38,804 nucleotides of DNA from Myxococcales bacterium (GCA_003170275.1 PNAM01000026.1:1-38804); one strand, 5' to 3'; numbered from the stretch's first letter, positions 1 to 11,558 are shown. Program-made: numbers and translations. Notes: generated by a model from the letters alone, not told the origin.

Positions 1-348
1 ATGGGCGTCGTGATGATGGTTGGCATCGTAGTATCCAACAGCATCCTGGTTGTTGAGTTCATCCGGCGTCTCCGCGCGGATGGAAAATCGGTGCGCGAGG
101 CGGTCGCCCTGGCTTGTCGCGTGCGGCTGCGTCCGGTGCTCATGACCTCACTCGCCGCCGCCCTCGGCATGCTGCCCGCGGCGCTGTCGCACGCGATCGG
201 CTCGGACACGCAGCGGCCGTTCGCCATCGTCATCATCGGCGGCCTGATCTCGTCGACGCTCTTGACCATGTTGCTTCTACCGACGCTCTACGAGCTGGCC
301 GATCGTTGGTTTGGCACCGGGCGGAAGAAACGCCGCGGCGCTACTTGA
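1..348 (+). CDS. RND efflux transporter, C-terminal fragment
   Basis: This is the last 115 residues of an inner-membrane RND pump subunit (AcrB/CzcA/MdtB type), the proton-driven component of a tripartite efflux system. The start lies outside the window; the ATG at base 1 is internal. Visible signs are the GxVMMVGIVVSNSILVVEF transmembrane segment, the conserved RxRPVLMTS(L)AAxLGMLP stretch that precedes the next helix, the PFAIVIIGGLISSTLLTMLLLPTLY pair of helices split here by a short turn, and a basic cytoplasmic tail. Substrate cannot be told from this fragment. It converges on the interrupted lipoprotein gene, with 13 bases between the two stops. Confidence 0.9.
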   Translation: MGVVMMVGIVVSNSILVVEFIRRLRADGKSVREAVALACRVRLRPVLMTSLAAALGMLPAALSHAIGSDTQRPFAIVIIGGLISSTLLTMLLLPTLYELADRWFGTGRKKRRGAT

Positions 349-361
349 TCACGAACGCTCA

Positions 362-958
362 TCATGGAATGGTCAGCGTGGTCTCGATGGTCGTGAAGGC
401 CGACGAGCCACTGACGTAGTGAAGCCGCAGCTCGAGCCCGTCACCCGGCTGCGCCGCCAGGCTGGACGCGCAAGCGGTGGTGTCGATCCAGTCGGTCAGG
501 TGAAAGCCGGCGTTGGGCGGTGGCGTGGCGTCGATCGCCGCGAGCACCTGCTCGGGCGCCCCACCGTCCGCGCCGCCCGGAAGATAGACGAGCTCCGCGT
601 GCAGCTTAGCGTCGGTCGCGGCGGTGTAGGCGTGCACGAACACGCCATATCCACCCGTTGGCAGCGCACCCTTCAAGGGGTAGTGGATGCGGAGGGAGTC
701 GCCGACCCCCAGTCCAGCGGGTCAAAAGCCGTCCATGGGTGGCTGCGCGTAGTAGCAGCGATCTCCCTCGCCGGCTGTGCAGTAGCCCTCGATGAGCTTG
801 GTGGCCGGCGCGCTTCCCGGGCAGACGATCGAGAGGTCGGCGCTCGCCAGGTCTGGTGCAGCAGCGTCCGCCGGGCCTTGCGTCCCGCCCGAGCAGGCGA
901 CCAGCGTCGCTGCGAACAGTAGCCCGACCAGCCGCACGCCACGGGAGGATCCGATCAT
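362..958 (-). pseudogene. Lipoprotein gene interrupted by an in-frame TGA
   Basis: The reading frame starts at an ATG (956-958) that overlaps the stop of the upstream methyltransferase gene as ATGA. It encodes a lipoprotein signal (MIGSSRGVRLVGLLFAATL, then VACSGG, a lipobox) and a short Asp/Ala-rich spacer. After 78 residues there is a TGA at 722-724. The same frame stays open through the stop and continues for about 119 codons to a TGA at 362-364, with a normal protein-like sequence (LGVGDSLRIHYPL...GGYGVFVHAYTAA...). The two halves read as one secreted protein of about 198 residues. The break may be a nonsense mutation, a sequencing error or, less likely, readthrough. Function unknown. Confidence 0.7.
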
Positions 959-1551
959 TTCTTCCCGACGACCAACACGAAGAACGGCGGCGAGGGCTGC
1001 CACTGGTCGATTACGTGCAGCCCCACCGCTGCAGCGGCAGCGAGATCGGGGGCGCGAAAGCGCTCATAGTTCACGATGACCAGGCGACCCGATGGGTGAA
1101 GCGCGTTCGCCAGTGCCGAGAAGTAGCTCACGCGATCCTTTAAGTAGTGATCGACCTGCGCGAGGAACACCACGTCCACCGACGAGGCTGGCAGGTCGGG
1201 GCGATCGGACGGAATGACCCGCGTGCGCACGTTGGTCAGACCGGCCTCTTTAGCGCGCACGGTGGCGACCTCGAGATAGTCGGCTCGAATATCCAACGCA
1301 ACCAACGTCCCGCGCGGAACGGCTTGCGCCAGCGGAACCGTCCAAAACCCGGGGCCGGCGCCGACGTCAGCGATGCTGTCCGTCGGCCGCAGGTGCAATC
1401 TCGTCACGACCTCGCGAGGGTGAAGCGCCTGTTCCCGAATCGGGTCGAGCATGGCGCGCCCCTGCGCGTCGAGCTTGGAACGCAGATCGTCGGCCTGTGC
1501 CGCCATGACCCAGACGAGCACCAGCAGCGCCAGCCCAACCCGAGTCTTCAT
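955..1551 (-). CDS. Class I SAM-dependent methyltransferase with signal peptide
   Basis: A 198-residue protein with an N-terminal export signal (about residues 1-20, ending AAQA) followed by a Rossmann-type methyltransferase. The SAM-binding motif I is IADVGAGPGFWTVPLA (about residues 60-75); an acidic loop after strand 2 (ALDIRADYL) and the post-I region DVVFLAQVDHY match the class I fold. Family members with this arrangement are annotated only as methyltransferase-domain proteins; the substrate is not known. SAM is cytoplasmic, so an apparently exported methyltransferase is odd; the hydrophobic N-terminus may instead act as a membrane anchor. It is the first gene of a pair, ATGA-coupled to the interrupted lipoprotein gene. 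Confidence 0.85.
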   Translation of the reverse strand: MKTRVGLALLVLVWVMAAQADDLRSKLDAQGRAMLDPIREQALHPREVVTRLHLRPTDSIADVGAGPGFWTVPLAQAVPRGTLVALDIRADYLEVATVRAKEAGLTNVRTRVIPSDRPDLPASSVDVVFLAQVDHYLKDRVSYFSALANALHPSGRLVIVNYERFRAPDLAAAAAVGLHVIDQWQPSPPFFVLVVGKK

Positions 1552-1734
1552 GGGATCTGAATGTCGGAGAAGAGCGCGAGCAGGTCATCGCACTGCGCCG
1601 GCGCGCCGGCACGGAGACGACCTAGAACGTTCGCCCTCATTGCAAGCCCCACGGTAGCACGAGCGCGATAAGGCTCGCTGATCCGTCGCTGAACGGCGGT
1701 TGACTTCGCAGGCACCGGCTGCCAGCGTTGGGCC

Positions 1735-2187
1735 GTGGTCAAGCCCATCCGTCAGATCGTGATCGCGGCATTTCTACCGACGCTGCTGGCCGGCTGCTCC
1801 TCGCAAGCGCAGTTCGTTCGCACCGACGCCTCGTTCCAGGAGGTGAAGGGCAAGCCGGCGCCGGCGGTGTACGTCGATCAGTTGCCGCCGCGCCCGTATC
1901 GTTCAGTCGGAACCATCGAGGTGGTGATGGCCGAAAACGCGGCGGCCTCGGACGTCCGTTCGGCGATCGTGGCCCGGGGGCAGGAAGCCGGATGCGATGT
2001 GCTCGTCGACCGCGCCATCCACAAGGGCAAGGTGCTCGGACCGACCACGCCGTCGGGCTTTCCCCTGCTCCTCGCGCACGAAGGCGACGACGCGCGGGAG
2101 CGGGTCGCGCCCACTCCCACTCGAACCTTTCAGTTCGTCTGCGGCATGTTCGTCGACGCGGCCGCGGTCAAGAGCGATCCCATCTGA
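1735..2187 (+). CDS. Small lipoprotein, unknown function
   Basis: A 150-residue protein starting at GTG with a lipoprotein signal peptide (IVIAAFLPTLLAGCSS; Cys near residue 21 is the predicted lipidated residue). The mature part contains VYVDQLPPRPYRSVGTIEV, a pattern seen in small outer-membrane lipoproteins in which a short beta strand is followed by an Ala-rich helix (AAASDVRSAIVARGQEAGCDVLVD). That layout resembles YbjQ-like or DUF4156-like lipoproteins, but I do not claim membership. It ends 44 bases before the FG-GAP lipoprotein gene and may share its transcript. The 183 bases between this gene and the divergent methyltransferase gene hold no gene and presumably carry both promoters. 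Confidence 0.75.
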   Translation: MVKPIRQIVIAAFLPTLLAGCSSQAQFVRTDASFQEVKGKPAPAVYVDQLPPRPYRSVGTIEVVMAENAAASDVRSAIVARGQEAGCDVLVDRAIHKGKVLGPTTPSGFPLLLAHEGDDARERVAPTPTRTFQFVCGMFVDAAAVKSDPI

Positions 2188-2231
2188 GCGACCGATTGAC
2201 CGCGCGCGCGCGGCTTGCCATCTTGGCATCC

Positions 2232-3377
2232 ATGAGGAAATGGATCGTCCTTGCGATCACGCTCGCCGGCGGCTGCGACTCGTCGAGCCCGGCCAATCTT
2301 CCCGACGGTGCCGCGCCGCCCGGCGAACCCACGCTCTCGCTCGGCGCCCAGATGCCGCAAGCGGGCGCCGGCGCGCTCTTGTTCGGGGTCCCGGGTGACT
2401 TCAACGGCGACGGCAAGCTCGACGTCGCCGAATGGTCGACGGCAGGCAAGCTCGCGGTGGCCAACGGCGACGGCGCGGGGGCGCTCCAGGTCGGCGTCCC
2501 GGGCGCGTCGCTGCAGATCCAGGCCAACGACGGCACGGGCGGCGACGTCAACGGCGACGGCAAGCCCGACGTGGTCGTCGGCGGCACGGCGCAGATGGGC
2601 AACGTGTTCGTCTTCCTCGGTCAACCCGACGGCTCGCTCAGGGCGCAGCCTCCCATGGTCTCGCAGAGCCTCGTCGATCGCGTGCTGGTCCGCGACCTCG
2701 ACGGCGACGGCAAGGGCGAGATCATCACCGCCAACCACGAGTCGACCGTGAGCGTGTTCCCGGGCGCCGGCGGCGCGCGCGCCGATTATCCGCTGCCGCA
2801 CGTTCCGACCGCGCTCGCGATCGCCGACCTCGACGGCGACGGCAAGCTCGACCTGGTGGTCGGCAGCTTCTACAACAATCCAACCTTCGTCGATGTCTTC
2901 CTCGGCACGGGCGGCGGCAAGCTCGCCGCGGGCGCGAGCCTGCCGATCGGCGACGGCGTCATCCGCGAGATCGCGATCGTCGACCTCGACAAGGACGGCA
3001 AGCTCGATCTGGTCCTCGGCCAGGGCAACACCAACGGCGCGAAGGTGAGCATCGCGCTCGGCAAGGGCGACGGCACCTTCACGCTCCTGCCCGGCCTCGA
3101 GACCGGCGGCAGCGTGACCGGCATGGTGGTCGCCGACTTCAACGGCGGCGGCCGGCTCGACGTGGCGACCGCCAACGTTCCCGGCGCGGGCCCGCCCTTC
3201 TTGACCTTGATGCTCGGCCGCGGCGACGGCACCCTGGCCTCACCCGTGCGCTTCGATCCGGACGTCGTCAACGGGGATGCGCACGCGCTCGCCCCCGGCG
3301 ACTTCAACGGCGACGGCAAACCCGACCTGTTCACCATCGCGCAGTCACCCTCGGTGATCCTCAACACCTCGCACTGA
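2232..3377 (+). CDS. FG-GAP/VCBS-repeat lipoprotein
   Basis: A 381-residue secreted lipoprotein: the signal MRKWIVLAITLAGGCDSS is followed by a Pro/Ala linker and seven copies of a calcium-binding FG-GAP/VCBS blade motif, including DFNGDGKLDVAEW, DVNGDGKPDVVVG, DLDGDGKGEIITA, DLDGDGKLDLVVG, DLDKDGKLDLVLG, DFNGGGRLDVATA and DFNGDGKPDLFTI. Each D-x-N/D-x-D-G loop resembles a calcium site; the sixth has lost one Asp (NGGG). Seven repeats fit a seven-bladed beta-propeller, as in integrin alpha subunits. The ATG at 2232 is chosen because it begins the signal peptide; the frame is open further upstream but that part overlaps the previous gene. A role in surface binding or adhesion is inferred. Confidence 0.9.
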   Translation: MRKWIVLAITLAGGCDSSSPANLPDGAAPPGEPTLSLGAQMPQAGAGALLFGVPGDFNGDGKLDVAEWSTAGKLAVANGDGAGALQVGVPGASLQIQANDGTGGDVNGDGKPDVVVGGTAQMGNVFVFLGQPDGSLRAQPPMVSQSLVDRVLVRDLDGDGKGEIITANHESTVSVFPGAGGARADYPLPHVPTALAIADLDGDGKLDLVVGSFYNNPTFVDVFLGTGGGKLAAGASLPIGDGVIREIAIVDLDKDGKLDLVLGQGNTNGAKVSIALGKGDGTFTLLPGLETGGSVTGMVVADFNGGGRLDVATANVPGAGPPFLTLMLGRGDGTLASPVRFDPDVVNGDAHALAPGDFNGDGKPDLFTIAQSPSVILNTSH

Positions 3378-3399
3378 CCGGCGCATCCGTCGGGCGCGA

Positions 3400-5312
<1,913 letters not shown>

Positions 5313-5316
<4 letters not shown>

Positions 5317-8300
5317 CGCGCGCCTCCGCGACGGCGCGCCCAGCGCAAGCACAGGGCGAGCGCCAACAGCAGCAGCGCGGTCGAGCCGCCGCCGCTGCCG
5401 CCGCCAAACTCGCACGTGAACCCGCCGCCGCCGATCGGCGCGATGAAATCATTCGGCGGCGTGACCAGCGGCTTGTCGCCCGGGTTGAAGCAATCGCCCT
5501 TCTGGCACACCTGCGCTCCGGGGCAGTGGACGCCCAGACAAGGATCCGGACCGCAGTCGCCGCTGATCGGATCGCAAGCGGTGCCGATCGGGCAGGCGGG
5601 CTTCTCGAAGCAGTTGTCGCGGGTGCACTTGCCCGTCGACGAATCGCACACGGACTGGATCGGGCAGCTCACCCCGCCGCACAGATCGCCGGTGCACGCG
5701 CCATCGTGGCACGACATCTTCGGCGCGCAGGTGACGTTGGCGCAGCTGTCGACACAGCCGCCGTTGCGGCAGAACTGCGCGGCCGGGCAGGTGACGCCCG
5801 CGCACGGATCGGTCACGCACACGCCGTTCTGGCACAGCTGCGCGGCCGAGCACAGGTCCGGCAGGCCGATGCAATTGTTCTGCACGCAGCTGCCGTCCGA
5901 CGGGCGGCACACCTCGGGCGCGGTACAGGTGATGGTGCTGCACACCGAGACGCACTTGCCGTTCACGCAGGTCTCGGCGGTGCCGTTGGCGAGCGTCGGG
6001 CAGTTCACGCCCGCGCACGGATCGACCACGCAGAAGCCCTGATCCGGATGCGCGGGGTTGTTGCACTTGAACCCGAACGCGCACGGGAACTCCGACGGCA
6101 CGCACGGCACCGCACACTGGCAGTCGGGCGCGGGCAGGCACTTGGCGCCGTTGCCGCACGGGCTGCCTTCGTCGACCTGCCCGTTGCAATTGTTGTCCAT
6201 GCAGTCGCACACCTCGGGGGCCGGCGGCGTGCCGCCCACGCACTGGACGATGCCGGCCAGGCACTTCGACTCGCCGGGCACGCACAACAGGCCGCCGTTG
6301 GTGCACGGGCCCAGGTGGTCGAGCCCTTCGTCGACCAGACCGTTGCAGTTGTCGTCGATGCCGTTGCACACCTCGGGGTTGAGCGCGCCCGCCTGGCTCA
6401 CACACACCAGCATGCCGTTGACGCAGGTGACGATGCCGGCGCCGCAAGGAGTGTTGCAGCCGGCGCCGCCGCCGGGATTGCCTTCGTCGACCTGGCCGTC
6501 GCAGTTGTTGTCGACGTTGTCACACAGCTCGGCGACCGGATCGATGTTGCCCACGCAGCCGCCCCAGTTGCCGGTGGTGCACACCTGCGTGCCGGGCTGG
6601 CAGGCGCCTATCGCCGGATGGCCGCACGAGCGCGCGATGCCGTCGACCACGCCGTCGCAGTTGTCGTCGATGTTGTTGCACAGCTCGGGCATGCCGTTGG
6701 TCGCGGTGCAGCCCACCCAGGCGCCCATCACGCAGGTCTCGATGCCGGGCGTGCACGCGCCCACGCTCGAGCCGCACGCGCGCGTCAGGTTCTCGTCGAT
6801 CTGGCCGTCGCAGTTGTTGTCGATGCCGTCGCAGATCTCGGGCTGCACGAAGCACGTGCAGTTGAGGCCTTCGTCGATCTGGCCGTCGCAGTTGTCATCG
6901 ATGCCGTTGCAGATCTCGGGCTGCACCGGCCCGCAGGTGCCGCACGCGTTGTGGGTCTCGTCGTTGGTGCCGTCGAAGCAGTTGTCGTCGACGCCGTCGC
7001 AGATGTCGCCGGGGTTGGTGCACAGGTCGGCGACCGGGTGGCCGTTGGCCTTGTCGCAGTAGAGCGTGAAGCCTTCGTCGATCAGGCCGTTGCAGTTGTT
7101 GTCGATGCCGTCGCACACCTCGACCAGCAGCGAGGCCTTGATGATCTGCGCGAACGCCAGCGCCAACGATTGCTCGTCGGTGGCGAAGAACGCGGTGGTG
7201 CCGCCGTGGGTGGCGATCGCCTGCAGGCGCACCGCCGGGGGCGACGCCGGCGCGATGCCGATGCCGATGGTGTAGGTCTTGATGTCGTAGGTCTTGGCGC
7301 CGAACACCGTCGCGCGCAGCTCGTCGGTGGCCTTGAGGGTGTCGGAGAACACCGTGCAAGACTCGGCGCCATCGGTGAGCAGGATGACGTAGTACGGGCG
7401 GCAGGCGTTGGTGGGATCGATCGGGCTGTTGATGTATGTCGGATCGCCGCCCTGGAAGTAGCGGCGCGCGGTGCGCAGCGAGCCGGCGATCGGGGTCCAG
7501 GTGTCGGCGGAGAGCTCGGGATCGGTCGCCAGCGCGCCGCAGCCGTTGACCGAGTAGTTGATCCACTTGAGGATCTGATCCTGCTGGTGGTCGACGATCT
7601 CGGTCAGCACCTCGCCCTCGTCGGCGTCGCCGCCGGTCGGCGGACAGTTGCCGGCGGCTGCTGTGGCCGCGCTGGGATCGCAGTTGCCGCAGAACAGCGT
7701 GCTCACGGTGCACGCGTTGCAGCTGTCGGGGCAGCTGGTCTGGCACGCGTGCGTGCCGCAGCCGGCCGGCGCCGCCGACGGCACGCCGCTGGTGACTTCC
7801 TTGAAGCGCTCGAGGCCGAAGACCACGTCGCCGTACGAGTTGACGATGTTCGAGAGCACGCACTTGGCGTCGGAGAGCCGGCCCTGCACGTGGCCGCACG
7901 AGTTGAGCCCGGCGCCGGTGGGCGCGTCCATCGATCCCGAGGTGTCGACGATCACCATCATGTACGGCTTGATCGAGTTGTCCTGGCACTTGGGGCCGGC
8001 CGGGTTGGGCGCGAGCTTGCACGCCATGGTCGGCTCGTCGCACACCGAGATCAGGCAGTTGTCCGCGGGGGTGCCGCAGTTGCGCGGCGTGCCGGTGCAG
8101 GTGCCGCCCTGGCAGCTGTCGGGGATGGTGCAGTACAGGCCGTCGTCGCAGGCGGTGCCGTTGGCCACCGGCGTGTGCTTGCAGCCGGTGATCGGATCGC
8201 AGGTGTCGGTGGTGCACGGGTTGTTGTCGTTGCAGTTCGGGACCATCCCGCTCTGGCACGCGCCGCCCTGGCACGAGTTGACGCCGTTGCACACGTTGTT

Positions 8301-9223
8301 GTCGTCGCACGAGGTGCCGTTGGGCAGGCTCGCGTCGGCCGGGCAGGCCGAGCCCGCGCCGCTGCAGGTCTCGGCCGCATCGCACGCGCCGACCGCGGGA
8401 CGGCAGCTGGTTCCGCCGGCCAGGAACGCGTCGGCGGGACAGGCTGCGCCCGCGCCGGTGCAGCTCTCGGCCACGTCGCACAGCCCGGCCACCGCGCGGC
8501 ACACCACCGACGACGGCTGGAAGCTGTTGGCCGGGCAGGCGGTGCTCATGCCCGAGCAGGTCTCGGCGAGATCGCAGCCGCCAGCCGCCGCCACGCGGCA
8601 GATCGCGCCGGCCGCCTTGAAGACGTCCATCGGGCACGCGGTGCCCATGCCGGTGCAGCTCTCGGGCGAATCGCACAGATCGACCGACCCGCGGCACACG
8701 AACGTGGCGGGCTGCAAGAGATCCATCGGGCAGGCCGCGGCGTTGCCGGGGCACTTCTCGGCCACGTCGCACAGATCGACCGCCGGGCGGCAGGTAGTGG
8801 TCGCCGGCAGGAACACGTCGGCCGGGCAGGCCGCGGCCGCGCCGGGGCAATTCTCGGCGACGTCGCAGCCACCCGCGGCGGCGGGGCGACACACCGTCGA
8901 GGCGGGCAGGAATGCATTGGCCGGGCAGGTGGCGAGGACGCCGTCGCAAGTCTCCGCCTGGTCGCACGCGCCGGCCGCCGCGCGACAGCTGGTGCCGCTG
9001 GAGAGGACCGCGTCGGGCGGGCAATTCGCGGTTCCGCCGGCGCACAGCTCGGCCACGTCACAGCTCGGTGCGGCCAGCGCCGCGCGACAGGTGAAACCCG
9101 CCGCCTGGAAGCCGTCGGCCGGGCACGCCGCCGAGGTGCCGTTGCAGCTCTCGGCCTTGTCGCAAGTCGGCGCAGGCAGCGCGGCGCGGCACACCGTTCC
9201 CGCCGCCACGCCGACGTCGGCCC
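5313..9223 (-). CDS. Giant Cys-rich surface protein, C-terminal part: disintegrin-like repeats, vWA, MopE repeats, C-terminal anchor
   Basis: This frame continues the protein begun at 11403; the join is a one-base frameshift near 9221. Order of domains: nine disintegrin-like repeats; a Cys-rich stretch (CDDNNVCNGVNSCQGGAC and similar); a von Willebrand A domain at about residues 408-690 with a MIDAS motif (IVDTSGSM) and the LLTDGAES strand; eight MopE-like motifs (CNGIDDNCDGQIDEG and variants); Cys-rich modules (CxGVxCPxxxxCxxGxCV); and a C-terminal Gly-rich segment, a hydrophobic Leu/Ala helix and an Arg-rich end (ARRRGGAR). The last three elements form a tripartite sorting signal like MYXO-CTERM or GlyGly-CTERM anchors. 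It is translationally coupled to the MopE/SUMF1 lipoprotein. An adhesive, metal-dependent surface role is inferred. Confidence 0.85.
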
Positions 9224-11055
9224 GGGCAAGCCGCGGCGTTGCCGGGACACTTCTCCGCCACGTCGCAGCCCATCAGGTTGTCGGCGCGACACACCGTGGT
9301 GTTGGGTAGAAACGCGTTGGCCGGGCACGCGGTCGACGCGCCCGAGCACGTCTCGGCCACGTCGCACACGCCGGCCGACGCGCGACACACCGTGCCGAGC
9401 ACGGCAAACGTGTCGGCGGGGCACAAGTTGGTGACGCCGTCGCAGGCCTCGGCCACCGGATCGCACAGGCTCACGATCGCGCGACACACGAAGCCGGCGA
9501 CGCGCTTGCCGTCGGCCGGACAGTTGTCGGTAGTGCCGTCGCAGTTCTCGGCCACGTCGCAGCCGCCCGCCGCCGCCGCGCGGCACACCGTCGAGGCAGG
9601 CGACTTGGCGTCGGCCGGGCAGTTGGCGTTGTTGCCGGGACACACTTCTTGCGGATCGCACGCGCCGGCCGACGCGCGACACACGGTGTTCAAGAACACG
9701 TTGGCGGGACAGGCGGACGACGCGCCGGTGCAGGTCTCGGCCACGTCACACACGCCGGCCGCCGCGCGACACACCGTGCCGGCGACCGCGAAGGTGTCGG
9801 CCGGGCAGGCGTTGGTGGCGCCGTCGCACGCTTCGGCCACCGGATCACACACCCCCACGATCGGGCGACACACGAAGCCGGCCACGTGCTTGGCATCGGC
9901 GGGACAGTTGTTGGTGGTGCCGTCGCAGTTTTCGGCAACATCGCAGCCGCCCGCCGCCGCCGCGCGGCACACCGTCGAGGCCGGAAGCTTGGCGTCCACC
10001 GCCGGGCAGGCCGTGGCCGCGCCGGTGCACTTCTCGGGCGAATCGCACGCGCCGGCCGCCGCGCGGCAGATGAAGGTGTTGGGCTGCAGCGCATCGGCGG
10101 GACAGGTGGTCGACGCGCCGGTGCAGTTCTCCGTCTTGTCGCAGACGTCGACCGCGGCGCGGCACACCGTCGCGGCGGAGGCGAACGTGTCGGCCGGACA
10201 ATTGTTGGTGGCGCCGTCGCACACTTCGGCGACCGGATCGCAGACGCCGATGCTCGCGCGGCACACGAAGCCGTTCACGTGCTTGAGATCGGCAGGGCAC
10301 GCGGAGGTGCCGCCCGCGCACACCTCGGCCAGGTCGCACACGCCGCCCGCCGCACGGCAGCTCGCGCCGGCGGCTGCGAACCCGTCGACCGGGCACACCG
10401 AGCTCGCGCCGTTGCAGGTCTCGGCGACGTCGCAGGTGGGCGCCGCCAGCGCCGCGCGACAGACGAAGCCGTTGGGCCGCACCGCATCTGCCGGGCAGGC
10501 CGCGGCATTGCCCGGACACTTCTCGGCCACGTCGCAGCCCATCAGGTTGTCCGCGCGACAGACCACCGTGTTGGGCATGAACGCGTCCGCCGGGCAGGCC
10601 GCGGCCGCGCCGGTGCAATTCTCGGCGACGTCGCACGGTCCGGCCGAGGCGCGGCATTGCGTCGCCGCCGCGACGAACGCATCGCCCGGGCACACCGACG
10701 AGGCGCCGGTGCAGCTCTCGGCAACGTCGCACACGCCCGCCGACGCGCGGCACACGGTGGTCGCCGGCGCGAAGCTGTCGCCGGGACACGCGGCGCCGTT
10801 TCCGGGGCACATCTCGGCCACGTCGCACACGGTCACCGCCGCGCGACACACCGTCGACGCCGGCTTGAACGTATCGGCCGGGCAATTCGGACCGTTGCCG
10901 GGGCACAGCTCGGCGTTGTCGCAGCCGCCCGCCGCCGCCGGGCGGCACACCGTCGCGGACGAAACGAACGAGTCGGCGGGGCAGTTGAGCGACGCTCCGT
11001 TGCAAGTCTCGGCCACGTCACAGCTCCCGGCGGTCGCGCGGCAGGTCGTGCCCGC
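8325..11055 (-). repeat. 28 tandem coding repeats, disintegrin-like, about 95-100 bp each
   Basis: Each repeat encodes four cysteines in the order CR-CD-xC-xGxxxxCPxD, with the pattern GTVCRxxxGxCDxxExCxGxSxxCPADxF. The 28 copies are counted by eye, 19 before and 9 after the frameshift. Copies vary in the CR-to-CD spacing: xAGxCD, AAAGGCD, ALAAPTCD and ADNLMGCD types recur in a partly regular order. The last copy gives way to a CDDNNVCNG-type module near 8325. Confidence 0.85.
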
Positions 11056-11403
11056 CGGCTTAGGCGAGTTGGCCGGGCATTCCCACGGATTCGGTCCGGT
11101 CACCGTAACCGGTATGGTCGGGTCGCAGAAGGCGCCCTTATCGCAGAGCTTGCCGGCGGTCGGCGCGTTGCATTGCGTGGTCGCGGGCTGCAAACAGAAC
11201 AGGCAGGTAAGAGTGTTGGGGTTGCACATGCCGACCGCACAGGGGCGATCGCAATCCGAGTCGAGGGTGCAGGCGATCTCGCCGATCGCCGAGACGCACG
11301 AGAGCGCCTGCGCGGCCTGCCCTGCCGTCGACGGGCCGTTCGTGCAACCGACGACCATCGACGAAAGACTCGCGACCAGAACCAGCGCGCTGACTCGGCT
11401 CAA
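9058..11403 (-). CDS. Giant Cys-rich surface protein, N-terminal part (frameshifted)
   Basis: The start is TTG at 11401-11403, supported by a GAGG ribosome site nine bases upstream and by the lipoprotein-like signal SALVLVASLSSMVVGCTN. After a Cys-rich segment (SDCDRPCAVGMCNPNTLTC) come nineteen copies of a 31-34 residue repeat with consensus TVCRAxAGxCDVAExCxGxxxxCPADxFxPx. Near 9221 the frame shifts: an extra C in GGCCC turns the expected CPADVG into CPGRRR, and the last roughly 54 codons down to 9058 are out-of-frame readthrough. The intact protein would be about 2,030 residues and continue in the frame ending at 5313. The gene is probably one unit; a sequencing error is as likely as a true mutation. 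Confidence 0.85.
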   Translation of the reverse strand: MSRVSALVLVASLSSMVVGCTNGPSTAGQAAQALSCVSAIGEIACTLDSDCDRPCAVGMCNPNTLTCLFCLQPATTQCNAPTAGKLCDKGAFCDPTIPVTVTGPNPWECPANSPKPAGTTCRATAGSCDVAETCNGASLNCPADSFVSSATVCRPAAAGGCDNAELCPGNGPNCPADTFKPASTVCRAAVTVCDVAEMCPGNGAACPGDSFAPATTVCRASAGVCDVAESCTGASSVCPGDAFVAAATQCRASAGPCDVAENCTGAAAACPADAFMPNTVVCRADNLMGCDVAEKCPGNAAACPADAVRPNGFVCRAALAAPTCDVAETCNGASSVCPVDGFAAAGASCRAAGGVCDLAEVCAGGTSACPADLKHVNGFVCRASIGVCDPVAEVCDGATNNCPADTFASAATVCRAAVDVCDKTENCTGASTTCPADALQPNTFICRAAAGACDSPEKCTGAATACPAVDAKLPASTVCRAAAAGGCDVAENCDGTTNNCPADAKHVAGFVCRPIVGVCDPVAEACDGATNACPADTFAVAGTVCRAAAGVCDVAETCTGASSACPANVFLNTVCRASAGACDPQEVCPGNNANCPADAKSPASTVCRAAAAGGCDVAENCDGTTDNCPADGKRVAGFVCRAIVSLCDPVAEACDGVTNLCPADTFAVLGTVCRASAGVCDVAETCSGASTACPANAFLPNTTVCRADNLMGCDVAEKCPGNAAACPGRRRRGGGNGVPRRAACADLRQGRELQRHLGGVPGRRLPGGGFHLSRGAGRTEL

Positions 11404-11558
11404 CTTGGTGCCCTCGTAAGAGATGAAATGAAGTGGTGGACGGCAAATTGTATCACCTCCTACGAAGCCCGAGCTGTGAATAGTTGCGGCGCTTTACCTA
11501 CACCAGAACGGTCTTCGGGGTCCTAGACGGCGCGACCCGGGTGCGTAAAAGCCATGGG

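Noticed and set aside
722..724. Selenocysteine codon in the lipoprotein gene
   Set aside because: No CxxU/UxxC-type redox motif and no obvious hairpin directly after the TGA; a nonsense mutation or error is simpler.
5526..9434. 1302-codon plus-strand open frame, and a 718-codon one at 3886-6042
   Set aside because: They are mirror frames of the Cys-rich minus-strand genes. The translations are Ala/Val/Arg/His-rich without domains, an effect of GC-rich codons with few stops.
8325..11055. CRISPR-like or non-coding tandem repeat array
   Set aside because: The repeats are in frame, differ from copy to copy, keep conserved Cys codons and have no constant spacer structure, so they are coding.
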